Source of the DNA: Leucocoprinus leucothites
Lineage: Eukaryota > Basidiomycota > Agaricomycetes > Agaricales > Agaricaceae
DNA: 64,000 bases
NCBI GenBank assembly: GCA_013368445.1
Contig: JAACJO010000001.1
Location: forward strand, 2,542,001 to 2,606,000
Reading direction: 5' to 3'
Made by a program: the position numbers and the translations under genes
In this document: positions 35,421-46,414 of the stretch, one piece after another
Layout of the letters: each line of letters starts with the position of its first letter
Position numbering within the stretch: position 1 is the stretch's first letter
The notes under the pieces: model-generated
Seen by the model: the letters and a program-made list of their open reading frames with translations, nothing else
The model's database searches: none
Told to the model about the DNA's origin: nothing

Positions 35421-36200
35421 TTTTTTTAAAAAAATAAATAAATCAGTGGACCCCAGAGGGGTCCAAATTTATAATGCGGTGTGCGATAGCAGTCCACACC
35501 CAACTATCTACTATAGGGAACCGATACCACTACCAACTATGCAAGAGTAAACAACTGGGAATATATATAATGGTCCTGTCAGAGACAATACATGAATCAA
35601 CAACAGAAGGGGGCTAGGCATGTGACAAAATACAAAGGAAGAAACATATACTGATATCACTGCATCAAGTGGCAGGCCTTGGGGTTCGTAGGGGCCCACC
35701 TGGTAACTAGCAATGGATGGGGGATGATGTGTTGACACTAGAGAGCTCCCCCTAGGCCTGGGGCCGGCCAGTAGGACCAGAATGACTTTGCAGCCAATCC
35801 CAATCAAACCAGTGGTGCCAGAACACACATTTGTGGTCAGGAGCAGCATGTTCCTTGCCACAATTGATGCACTTGATATGGGGACAGGGTTCCCCAGCAG
35901 ATGTGGGCTGAATGGGGGGGTTAGCCTTCGGTGACCCTTTACAGCAGGAGGAGATAGTGTGGTGATTCTTTTTTTTTTTTTTTTTTTATTTATTCAGTGG
36001 ACCCCGAAGGGGTCCAAATTTATAATGTGGTGCGCGATAGCAGTCCGCGCCCGACTATTTACTACAGGGAACTGATACCGCTACCGACTATGCAAGAGTA
36101 AACAACCGGGAATACATAATAGTCCTGTCTGAGACAATACGTGAAATGACAGCAGAAGGGGGCTAGGTATGTAATGAAATACAAAGAAATGAGACATATA

Positions 36201-38181
36201 TCAGAGGTCTTTCACTTCTCCTGACGTCATAATGACCATAATCCCCCTCTTGACCTATCTGACATCAGTGGCCCCTCCCTACATCCTAAACGCATCTGGC
36301 GCTACCTGGGTTTTTACTTCGATCGCTGACTTTCATTTCAAGAACATGTCCGATATTACTCTACCAAAGCATTATCCATGGTGAAAGCCATGGGTATGCT
36401 AGGTAATTCCACACGCGGTCTCCTTCCCCTCCAGAAATGTCTTCTCTATAGGTCATGTGTCATCCCTGTGGCAACATATGGCTTCTGTCTGTGGTACTTT
36501 GAAGGCACTCGTAACAAAGCGCTTCTCAAGTCCCTATCATCTATGCAGAGGCGCACAGCTCTTTGGATCACAGGCGCCTTCTGCACTTCTCCCTCAGGTG
36601 GCATTAAAAGTATTGCTGGACTTATCCCAATTCACCTTCATCTTCGTAAATTAGCTATTTGTTCATCATACCGAGTCTCTACTTTACCTTCTAATCATGT
36701 GTTATGTACCCTCCTATCTAATCGTTTCTCTCTTAATGCCCCCCTTCATCCCCAATCGCTTCGATTTCTCACTCCGGCTAAAAAAGCTAAAATCAAAGGC
36801 CCCCTTATTGATGTAGATAGTTCTCTCTCTCATCTTTCTGATTCCTTTTCTCCATTCGCTCCTGAATCCAAGCCTGGTTCCCGTCTCATGGACATCTTTT
36901 CTGATTCCATTCACTTCCATCCTTGTAATCGCTTGGACAAACACGAAATGTACAAACATGTATCGACTCTGGATTCTGTTTTCTCTTCCTCTTCATCTGA
37001 TTGTAATTGTATTTCAGTTGTTACTGATGCTTCTGTCCCACTTGTAGGTTCCCTTCAGGCAGTTTTGACAGCACACATATATCGCGGTGGACAACAAGTG
37101 TCCCATGCAAAACAAGCTAGCAGTTGGGTGTCGTCTACTGACACCGAGCTTTATTCCATTCACATTGGCATTGGCAAGGCCATTTCCCTCCAATGTGATC
37201 ACATCATCCTAATCACCGACTGTCTCCCAGCAGCCAAGCTGGTGGTCAATCCCTCCATCCAGTTGAGTCAATCGCACTCCATCCAAGTCTGCCGACTTTT
37301 ATCCAAGTGGCTCACGGCAAAACCTTCTCGTTCTATTGACTTCTGGGACGTCCCTTCTAAATGGCGCTGGAAGCCCCACTTTAAAGTCCACAAGGATGTC
37401 ACCACTACACACATACACGGCCCCCCTCATTTAGGTGCCACTCTCGACTTCTTGCGACGCAAAGCCACCAATGATTGCCAGAAATCTTGGGAATCCACAT
37501 TCTGGAAGAAGAAGTACCGTGGCAGCAGTTTCCTTCTCTCAAAAAAGAATTGCAAGTTCCTTATCCCCACTTATGTCAATGGGGGCACCTGGCTTCCCTT
37601 AGCCAACGAGTCGCCATCATTATGTGCGCATATGACTCGCGCCATCCTCAATCATGCTCCTATTGGAGCTTATCATGAGAGGTTCTTCCCCCTCGAGCAC
37701 AAGTCCTGTCGCTGTGGCCACCACCTGGAAACACGACATCATATCCTGTGTTACTGCCCCTCTATCCCTTCCGCACTCAATGGGTGCAATGCGCTTTCCC
37801 TCAGTACGAGTTCCTTGTCGAGTTCTTGAAAAAGAACCCAGCTGCTTTTGCCTTTACCAATCATAACACGCATCCACCACCGCCTCAAGCTCCTGTGCCT
37901 GCCGAACCAAATGAAGGTGAACTATACTCTCTTATTTCATCTCTCTTCTTTTCCTTTGAGTCCGATCTCTGTGTATGACACCTCGTTCAATAGTCTCTAT
38001 CAAGTCTTTTCTATATTGCTGGACTAATCATGTATAGTCTATGTCTTAAGTGGTCTTTGACCACTTCGTGTACCCCAGCTTGCTGTAGTGTACCGCCTGT
38101 GTGTAATATTTAGTTGAAAGCAGACTGTGATCAAGCACCACTATATAAATTCATTGATTTAAAAAAAAAAAAAAAAAAAAA
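36201..38181 (+). mobile_element. LINE family A, copy A-4 (5'-truncated, plus strand)
   Basis: It holds the 3' ~1.95 kb of an A element with a 20+ nt poly(A), flanked by a 15 bp duplication (up to 18 with ambiguous A's). It is nearly identical to the 3' part of A-5, in opposite orientation. The 5' truncation is near 36205 in the RT. The few bases tcag at 36201-36204 may be untemplated. Confidence 0.93.
36206..37978 (+). pseudogene. A-4 ORF2 C-terminal fragment (thumb, RNase H, zinc finger)
   Basis: It lacks the RT catalytic box. RNase H is present at about 37005-37260 with TDASVPL, STDTELYSI and ITDC, the three acidic positions expected. The finger KSCRCGHHLETRHHILCYC is near 37700-37750. 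TGA at 36327-36329 is shared with A-5. One C is missing from a five-C run near 37757, shifting the last ~75 residues; before that about 465 residues equal A-5 exactly. It cannot be active alone. Confidence 0.85.
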
Positions 38182-39436
38182 GAAATGAGACATATACTGA
38201 TATCACTGCATCTGATGGCAGGCCTTGTGGTTGGTGGGAGCCCATCCTGCAACCGGCAATGGATGGGGGACAATGCATTGACACTAGGGAGCTCCCCCTA
38301 GGCCTGGGGCTGACCAGCAGAACCAGAATGACTTTGCAGCCAATCCTGATCAAACCAGTGGCATCAGAACGCACACTTGTGGTCAGTAGCAGCATGTTCC
38401 TTGCTGCAATTGATGCACTTGATATGGGGACAGGGATCCCCGGCAGGTGTGGGCTGAATAGGGGGGTTTGCCTTTGGCAATCCCTTATAGCAGGAGGAGG
38501 TGGTGCAGTGATTCTCGGACTGATGTGGTCCACTGCATTGCAAATACCTGAGTGCACAGTTGTGACAGGTGGTGGTAGTGTGGCCCCAACACCAGCATTG
38601 TTGACACTGGGGGGTCCCGGGGTGAGCATGTGCAGCCTTGATCATAGACTGGACACTGTCAAAGTTGAGGTATTTGCTGACCAGGTGCTTAGCATTGGCG
38701 CCGGACTGAGAATCCCAAAGGTCAACCCAAACAGTGGCAGTGTTGGCTTTGGTGGAGTTGTGCATGATGTGCACAGAGGAGACGTTAGCGAATGTCAGTG
38801 TGGTGATTCTCGGACCGATGTGGCCCACTGCATTGTGAACACCTGAGTGCACGGTTGCGACAGGTGGTGGTAGTGTGGCCCCAACACCAGCATTGTTGAC
38901 ACTGGGGGGTCCCGGTGTGAGCACACACAGCCCTAATCATAGACTGCACACCATCAAAGTTGAGGTATTTGCTGACCAGGCACTTAGTGTTAGCACCAGA
39001 CTGAGAATCCCAAAGGTCAACCCAAATGGTGGTAGTGTCAGCTCTGGCAGAGTTGTGCATGATGCGCACAGAGGAGACATGGGCAAATATCTCCTTGAAG
39101 GGAGACAAATGCATATGGTTGGAGATGTGTTGTGGGGTGGTGCAGATACCACTCATGTAGTAAGGGACATCCAGGATCTTGAGGTAAGACCTGGACCTGG
39201 GGCATTTGGTCTTCAGCTCAAATGGGGCTGTGAAGGCTGAAGAGAGGGAGGATTTGATCACTCACGGTGCCTTGGGGGAGCCCATGTCAATGTCACATGG
39301 ATCTGGTTTGTCAGCAGATCCATGGGTCACCTCATGGACGACACACATATGATTAGGGCTGGCCTCCAGAACTCTGGTGGCACAATCCTGAATGAAATCT
39401 GCGAATGTGTCCCATCTCTGGGCATGCATACACTCG

Positions 39437-39472
<36 letters not shown>

Positions 39473-39652
39473 ATCAATGAATTTATATAGTGGTGCTCGA
39501 TCACAGTCTGCTTTCAACTAAATATTACACACAGGCGGTACACTACAGCAAGCTGGGGTACACGAAGTGGTCAAAGACCACTTAAGACATAGACTATACA
39601 TGATTAGTCCAGCAATATAGAAAAGACTTGATAGAGACTATTGAACGAGGTG

Positions 39653-42600
39653 TCATACACAGAGATCGGACTCAAAGGAAAAGAAGAGAGATGAAATAAG
39701 AGAGTATAGTTCACCTTCATTTGGTTCGGCAGGCACAGGAGCTTGAGGCGGTGGTGGATGCGTGTTATGATTGGTAAAGGCAAAAGCAGCTGGGTTCTTT
39801 TTCAAGAACTCGACAAGGAACTCGTACTGAGGGAAAGCGCATTGCACCCATTGAGTGCGGAAGGGATAGAGGGGGCAGTAACACAGGATATGATGTCGTG
39901 TTTCCAGGTGGTGGCCACAGCGACAGGACTTGTGCTCGAGGGGGAAGAACCTCTCATGATAAGCTCCAATAGGAGCATGATTGAGGATGGCGCGAGTCAT
40001 ATGCGCACATAATGATGGCGACTCGTTGGCTAAGGGAAGCCAGGTGCCCCCATTGACATAAGTGGGGATGAGGAACTTGCAATTCTTTTTTGAGAGAAGG
40101 AAACTGCTGCCACGGTACTTCTTCTTCCAGAATGTGGATTCCCAAGATTTCTGGCAATCATTGGTGGCTTTGCGTCGCAAGAAGTCGAGAGTGGCACCTA
40201 AATGAGGGGGGCCATGTATGTGTGTAGTGGTGACATCCTTGTGGACTTTAAAGTGGGGCTTCCAGCGCCATTTAGAAGGGACGTCCCAGAAGTCAATAGA
40301 ACGAGAAGGTTTTGCCGTGAGCCACTTGGATAAAAGTCGGCAGACTTGGATGGAGTGCGATTGACTCAACTGGATGGAGGGATTGACCACCAGCTTGGCT
40401 GCTGGGAGACAGTCGGTGATTAGGATGATGTGATCACATTGGAGGGAAATGGCCTTGCCAATGCCAATGTGAATGGAATAAAGCTCGGTGTCAGTAGACG
40501 ACACCCAACTGCTAGCTTGTTTTGCATGGGACACTTGTTGTCCACCGCGATATATGTGTGCTGTCAAAACTGCCTGAAGGGAACCTACAAGTGGGACAGA
40601 AGCATCAGTAACAACTGAAATACAATTACAATCAGATGAAGAGGAAGAGAAAACAGAATCCAGAGTCGATACATGTTTGTACATTTCGTGTTTGTCCAAG
40701 CGATTACAAGGATGGAAGTGAATGGAATCAGAAAAGATGTCCATGAGACGGGAACCAGGCTTGGATTCAGGAGCGAATGGAGAAAAGGAATCAGAAAGAT
40801 GAGAGAGAGAACTATCTACATCAATAAGGGGGCCTTTGATTTTAGCTTTTTTAGCCGGAGTGAGAAATCGAAGCGATTGGGGATGAAGGGGGGCATTAAG
40901 AGAGAAACGATTAGATAGGAGGGTACATAACACATGATTAGAAGGTAAAGTAGAGACTCGGTATGATGAACAAATAGCTAATTTACGAAGATGAAGGTGA
41001 ATTGGGATAAGTCCAGCAATACTTTTAATGCCACCTGAGGGAGAAGTGCAGAAGGCGCCTGTGATCCAAAGAGCTGTGCGCCTCTGCATAGATGATAGGG
41101 ACTTGAGAAGCGCTTTGTTACGAGTGCCTTCAAAGTACCACAGACAGAAGCCATATGTTGCCACAGGGATGACACATGACCTATAGAGAAGACATTTCTG
41201 GAGGGGAAGGAGACCGCGTGTGGAATTACCTAGCATACCCATGGCTTTCACCATGGATAATGCTTTGGTAGAGTAATATCGGACATGTTCTTGAAATGAA
41301 AGTCAGCGATCGAAGTAAAAACCCAGGTAGCGCCAGATGCGTTTAGGATGTAGGGAGGGGCCACTGATGTCAGATAGGTCAAGAGGGGGATTATGGTCAT
41401 TATGACGTTGGGAGAAGTGAAAGACCTCAGATTTGTCATGTTCGATGACAAGCCCGAGATCAGTGCAAATGGAGTTAATGATGGAGTAAGCTGATTTGAG
41501 GGAAGAAATAGTGTCAGTATAGTTCTTTGCTTGAGATATACAAAGCCCATCATCAACAAAGGATAAAAGGGAAGAAGGGTTAGACTGTAATTGAGCACGT
41601 TGATCAAACATGAACATTAGAGGCACTAGATAGAGCGCAGAGAGTATGGGGGATAAAGCAGAGCCTTGCCCTACGCCAACATCCATGTCATGGGCGTCAG
41701 AAAGGAAAGTATTCCACATGAACTGGGTGGATCGACCTATAAGGTAATGTGAGAAGAAGTTTACAAGTTCTGGGGCGAACCCCTGGTGTCATAGGATGTT
41801 AGTGAGGATTTCATGGTTCAAAGAGGGGAAGAACTGGGCAATGTCGAAAGTACAGACACTGGTGATCATACCTTTGGCCCAACCGGCCTGAATAATATAG
41901 GTAAGGAATACTCCTGCATCCTCAGTAGAACATTGGATCACTCCTCCCATTTGGTTGGGGTGGAGAACTTCTAGAGATACCGCTTCATACTGCATGCATT
42001 GGGCAATCATTTTCTCGATGAGTTTACCTAAAGTGTTTAGTAGAACAATAGGTCGGAATGCTTTTGGTGTATCATAGGCTGGTTTATTCGGCTTGGGAAT
42101 GATGATAGAGACCGAGTCTTTGAAGTGACTCGGCCAATGAGAGAGACGCATGCACGCATTAGCAATGAGCAGTATGTTCTTGAAGCATTCATTATGAGCG
42201 ACAATAGACTTCAGATGTTTCCAGGAGACATGATCAGGTCCAGGTGCTGAGGAGTTAGCACATGAAGAGAGGGATTCGGTAAGTTCAAGGGTGGAGAAGT
42301 TTGCCCAAGAACGAGGAGGGAGGGATTTTATTTCATTGAGAATGTTAGGGTTTACTGGTTGACTGGAAGCTGAATTATATGAAGAATGGAGTGCGTTCCA
42401 TAGATCTGGAAGGTCATTACAAGGTCGACCTTGATAGCGAATACCTTCAACAGCCGGTAATTTGCGTTGTTTAACCCATTCCATAAGATCCCAGGGTCGT
42501 TTGTTCGTTGATGTGATTTTGTGAATACGTTCATCAAAGAAAAGGCGTTTGGCAGCTTGGGTAGCTGCTCTGAATGCTCACCAGTCTTTTTGATCCTTTG

Positions 42601-43606
42601 TTCTTCTGTAGGTAAGAAGAGTCTCAGAACAGTGGGGGGACCACCATTCTTTCAACCGGTTAGTGATCCATACAATTTTAGAGTTCATATTCCAGGCTTC
42701 GGATAAGATTTGAGAAAAGGAATCGGAGATATCATTTAGACAAGAGACAGACTGAATGTCCGAACAGTCAAGAGCCGCTAGATGCTCAGAGACTTGGGAA
42801 ATAAAAGCCATCTGCTTATTGCTGTCTTTTGGTAGTACGCGTTTTTTATAATTAATATAATCAGGGTGAATTGGAAGATCCATAATCAATGGCACGTGAT
42901 CTGAAGGAAGTCTCGAATTAGTGTCAATGATATGGGAAATGGAGTTGTTAGCACAAAAAATGAGATCAATAACTGAATTGTCATAACTTTCAATAGAAGA
43001 GAAATGGGTAGGAGATAGTACGGTTGGTGTAGACCTTATGAGATTAAAGCCATCCACCAACTCTGTTAGAGTTGTTGCGGACCGAGGGACGTGAGTAGCT
43101 GAAGGGTCCCATTCTGGAGATTGACAATTAAAATCACCTCCCATATATATAATATTAGGGATGTCAATGAAGTTTGTTGAGAGGAAGTTGATCGCTGAAG
43201 AAGATGAGTCAGAGTATATGTTAAGTAAATGAATATAATTACCCTGGTTGAATAAACCCAAGATTTGTATGTCGCGGTGGTTGACCCACTCTTGTCGAAG
43301 AATGGGTCTCATGCGAAGTAAGCATCTGTGAACATAAGTCAGAGTACAGGGTCGGGGGTTGTTAGGCTTGGTAGGGCGAACCATACACAGCCATTCAGGG
43401 TGAATAGGAGCACCTATGACATCATCCCCTTCAGGGTTAGTCGTAGAGGGTGCTTTTTGAATATGATTCCATGGAGGTTCCTGTAGAAAAATGATATTGA
43501 AGTCCAGCTTCTTGGACTCAAGTAAAGTATCAACCAAGACATAAGAGTGTCTCACATTTTGCGAATAGATACGAACAGAAGAAATGGATTTGTTCTTACC
43601 AGACAT
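39653..43606 (-). pseudogene. A-5 ORF2: endonuclease-RT-RNase H, 1317 codons, three stops
   Basis: A single frame runs from ATG 43604-43606 (MSGKNKSISS) to the stop at 39653, with only TGA at 42578-42580, 41789-41791 and 41303-41305. Domains: EEP endonuclease, residues ~1-240 (FLQEPPWN, GGDFNCQSPEWDP, SDHVPL); RT, ~400-750 (IIIPKPNK, FRPIVLLNTLGK, FDIAQFFPSLNH, GSALSP, FVDDGLC); RNase H, ~980-1110 (VTDASVP, TDTELYS, ITDC); finger near the C-terminus (CRCGHHLETRHHILCYC). RNase H plus EEP suggests the Tad1/I-like group. It acts in the nucleus by target-primed reverse transcription. Each TGA aligns with CGA-derived codons in relatives. Confidence 0.9.
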
Positions 43607-43608
43607 AT

Positions 43609-46341
43609 TTAAACAGCAACTCCACCACCGGAGTGATTGGAATTGGGTGGACAGCACATGCAGTGCGTGATTTGGCGGCTTTGTTAGAATGCCAGGTTCA
43701 GTCGAACCTGTTCTTCCAGAATGGACATTTGGTGTCATTTGCATAATGATCGCCTTTGCAGTTCAGGCATTTGAAGTTCTCAAGGTGAGGACATGGGATG
43801 CCATCAGGAGTGGCATCACAAGGGGGATTGGATTTGGGGTTGGCCTTGCAACACCAGGCCATGGATCGATGGTTCTCAATGCGGTGAGGGCCACCACAAA
43901 TTTGACAGTGTGCGCCAAGGGCACGACACGCATGAGTGGGGTGACCCCAACGCCAACAGTTCCTGCACTGTGTAATGCCAGGATGCATACTAGTAGCATG
44001 AATAGTTCCAATGTGACAGCCGAAGTTAATAGTATGATTGACCAATGTCTTGGCCTTGGTACCATTTTGGGAGTCCCAAATATCAAACCACACAACAGCA
44101 GTGTCCGACTTTGGAGAAGCTTTCATGACGTGAGGGTGGGCGGCAAGGATAACATTTTCAAACAAAGATGATTGTCTGAGAGCTTGTTCAACAAATGCAG
44201 GAGAGAGAGGGTTGGAAGAATTGGCAACCCAATAAGGGACACTGACAATTTTAAGGAACGATTTGGATTGTGGGAGACGAGGCTCAATAGGGATGGCGTC
44301 TCCTAATTGCCAGGCTTTTTTAAGCCAGGATTTAATGGTTTCAAGGTCAGCGGGGGAAGCAACACCTGAGGTAGCAATAGATATGCCATTATACGATTTG
44401 CGGACTGATTCAACACGGAGTTTGGATTGAGCGGCAGTAAGACTGTGGTTACAAAATTTGGCTGCCTTATTGAAGTCTTTAATATGGTCAGCGATGATAT
44501 TTCCCTTGAAAGGGATAAGGACTTGACGATGGGTAGGTCCATGCGTAGTCATTTTGGGTTTAGCACATGGGGCGCTTGTGGTTGATGGTTCAGGTGCTTG
44601 AGGTTGGGCGCTCCCAAAGCCTGCCTTGTACATAGCAAGGACTTTGTCATACGATAATTCAGGGAAGGCAAGTATCATTTCTCGCATCTTAACCCCATCA
44701 ATGTTGGAAGAGGAGTTAGAAGAGGAAGTCACCTGCTGGGCACCCTGTCGGGTGGTGTCAGTGAATGACACATTCTTCTTGTTAAAATGTTCCATAAGGG
44801 GTTTGGTTGATGCCTTAGGGTCAGGAGGGGGAATAGGAGGCAGCATATCAGAGGCGCCCTTGGGGATAGGTTTTGATGGCTGAGCCTGGCCATCAGAGGA
44901 GGGGTGCCCAACTGAGCACTCGAAGTTTCCATTCCCGTTCCTTGGGGTCACGTGAATGGAAGGGGGAGGAGGGGCCCAGGAAACATGGATAGGATTGGCA
45001 GGCTTAGAAGACATAACGTCATTCTTTGCCTTTAGGGAGCCTGACACGGACAAAACGTCATGTGCCTTACCAGAAGACGTAACGTCATTCTGGGGGAGGA
45101 GAGGGGTGCCCTTGCTGGGAGGGGCTTGATTGATGTTCATTTGGTTGTCATTGATACAAGCTGTAGGGTTAGTTTGCCCAACAACAATGCTGGGTGGAAA
45201 TAGGGGGATAGAGATGTTAGATGGGGAAGGTTTGCGTGCCTTTTTTTCCTTTCCCTTTACCCTTAGGAGGGGGGGAGGAGTCCGTCATGGGGATGTTGGA
45301 AGGAGGGCCATAGTAATGCCTCAGCGCTTCGACGATCATGAGTCCGTTTTCGCCATTAATGGGTAGACAGTCCCAGCCTGCCTCAAACATAGTAGTTAAT
45401 AGGCAATAGATTGGTTCCCCCATTTGGGGAACCCTTGGATCTTTCATACCGGGCTGTAAACCCAATGCAGCATGGTGTTTAAAGAAGTTCGTAACATATT
45501 TAAGCACCTCAAGCGCTTTGTAGGCAGCTTCATTGATGATGACAGTTTCTTTGGAGGCTGTGTTGGATGGATCCTTGAGATCTGGCAGATGTGGCTGTGC
45601 AGGCCTAGGCTCCTGTGGCTGTGCAGTGATGTCAGGTGTGACGTCATTGGTGTCAGATGATCCGGCAAAAAAGGTAGCCAGAGTGCCGGTTGGCATAGCA
45701 TTTGCTGACTCAGTGGATCCATGGATTGCATGAGGGAGCCTTGAGGTGGGTGGGGGTCCAAAGAACCAATTGGTAGGTACCCCATTGTCGAATACCCCAT
45801 CCTCTCGGTCACCCCACGTGTCCCCGCAAGAGTCCAAGTTAAGAGGATCTGGTAGTTGAAGCTCACCTACAAATCCCTCCCCAAATGGGCAGAAAGGAAT
45901 AGGTGACTTGAAACCATCATATGCGCTCATTGACACAGTTCTTGAGATGGCCTTGGGAGTGGTGTCCAATCCTCGATGAACATCACGAGCGTGAGCTTGC
46001 TTAGTACGTGATGAGGGAGGAGGGGGAGTTCTAAGGGAGGAATGTGATGCTGCACCGGAAAGTACAGCAGGGGCAAGTGTAGGAGAGGGAGGGGTTGAGG
46101 ATTCAGACAAATCAGATTCACTCTCACCACTTTCTTCCTCGTCAGAGCCAGCCCTAGACGAGGCAGCAGACTTGACATCATCGTGTACAAAATGTCTCAT
46201 CAATTTGATAGAGAGTGCGGGCGAATTGGAGCGATCGCACTTGTGAGTTGAGACACGTGTTTCAGTGTCAACAATGTTGATTGGGTCCGAAGATGGCAGA
46301 GGGGTACCCTTAAGGTCCACCCAGTGCAATGGTGCAGTCAT
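43609..46341 (-). pseudogene. A-5 ORF1 with two shifts and one stop
   Basis: It runs from the ATG of MTAPLHWVDLKG (46339-46341) to TAA 43609-43611, two bases before ORF2. An extra T in the T run near 45241 and a lost base near 43655 shift the frame; TGA at 43698-43700 replaces the Arg of RFDRTW. Otherwise it matches A-3 ORF1 in domain order, including KGKGKGKK, the RRM-like part and three knuckles (CRNCWRWGHPTHAC, CQICGGPHR, CLNCKGDHYANDTKC). The upstream in-frame triplet is ACG here, so the MTAP start is preferred. Confidence 0.85.
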
Positions 46342-46387
46342 AGTGGTATAATTCATAGTTAGTATGTATGTAGACACCGTCAAAGAA

Positions 46388-46414
46388 ATCGATGATGGTA
46401 GTAAGAGGGAAAGG
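46388..46414 (-). promoter_or_regulatory. conserved 5'-terminal block of family A
   Basis: Read on the minus strand: TTTCCCTCTTACTACCATCATCGATTTC followed by GACGGTGTC, able to form a CACCATC/GATGGTG-type stem in less decayed copies. The same block lies at the 5' end of A-1, A-2, A-3, A-6, A-7 and A-10, and its CTCTTACCACCAYCATC core is shared with B and C. A role as internal promoter or RNA structure is inferred. Confidence 0.5.

Larger units (their letters stand above)
35970..38796 (-). mobile_element. family B element, copy B-5 (5'-truncated), interrupted by A-4
   Basis: A poly(T)-headed tail begins at 35970 and the terminal hairpin lies at 35999-36015. The 14 bp duplication agtgtggtgattct flanks it inside B-4. 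It is split by A-4 (TSD gaaatgagacatata at 36186-36200 and 38182-38196). Net length is about 830 bp: 3' UTR plus the last third of ORF1, with knuckles CQQCWCWGHTTTTC, CSGPHQSENHC and CINCSKEHAATDHKC (38364-38720). Confidence 0.85.
35421..39438 (-). mobile_element. family B element, copy B-4, interrupted by B-5
   Basis: Tail, hairpin and 3' UTR are at 35421-35969. After the B-5 insertion (TSD agtgtggtgattct at 35956-35969 and 38797-38810) it continues to 39438 through the ORF1 3' half. At about 39265 an internal deletion joins the conserved block to CDIDMGSPK, removing roughly 200 codons. The N-terminal part ends where the tail of A-5 begins; the missing 5' end is not seen beyond A-5. Confidence 0.8.
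35763..39438 (-). pseudogene. B-4 ORF1-like gene, split and deleted
   Basis: Pieces in coding order: 39438-39262 (CMHAQRWDTFADFIQDC, VHEVTHGSAD, CDIDMGSPK), a deletion, 39261-38797 (RSYLKILDVPYYM, IWVDLWDSQSG, first knuckle CQQCWCWGHTTTTC, CSQCSGPH) and, beyond B-5, 35969-35763 with the last knuckle region. Its variable segment belongs to the same type as B-6. Confidence 0.7.
39439..46414 (-). mobile_element. LINE family A, best-preserved full-length copy A-5
   Basis: The tail (T run) is at 39439-39465 and the 5' end at 46414, total 6976 bp. It contains ORF1 and ORF2 with all catalytic motifs. Its left flank is B-4 and its right flank is an internal part of A-6, so no target duplication can be paired; a rearrangement at one end is likely. 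Confidence 0.92.

Noticed and set aside
35970..36000. Long T runs as transcription terminators
   Set aside because: Each T run sits at the complement of a retroelement 3' end followed by a known UTR, so they are reverse-complemented poly(A) tails.
38159..38629. B-5 fragment as an intact zinc-finger gene
   Set aside because: It is the 5'-truncated end of the ORF1-like gene; the upstream coding part is missing and its start Met is internal.
36205..41427. DNA transposon with 2 kb terminal inverted repeats
   Set aside because: The two arms are separate LINE 3' parts; A-4 has its own poly(A) and target duplication, and no transposase lies between them.
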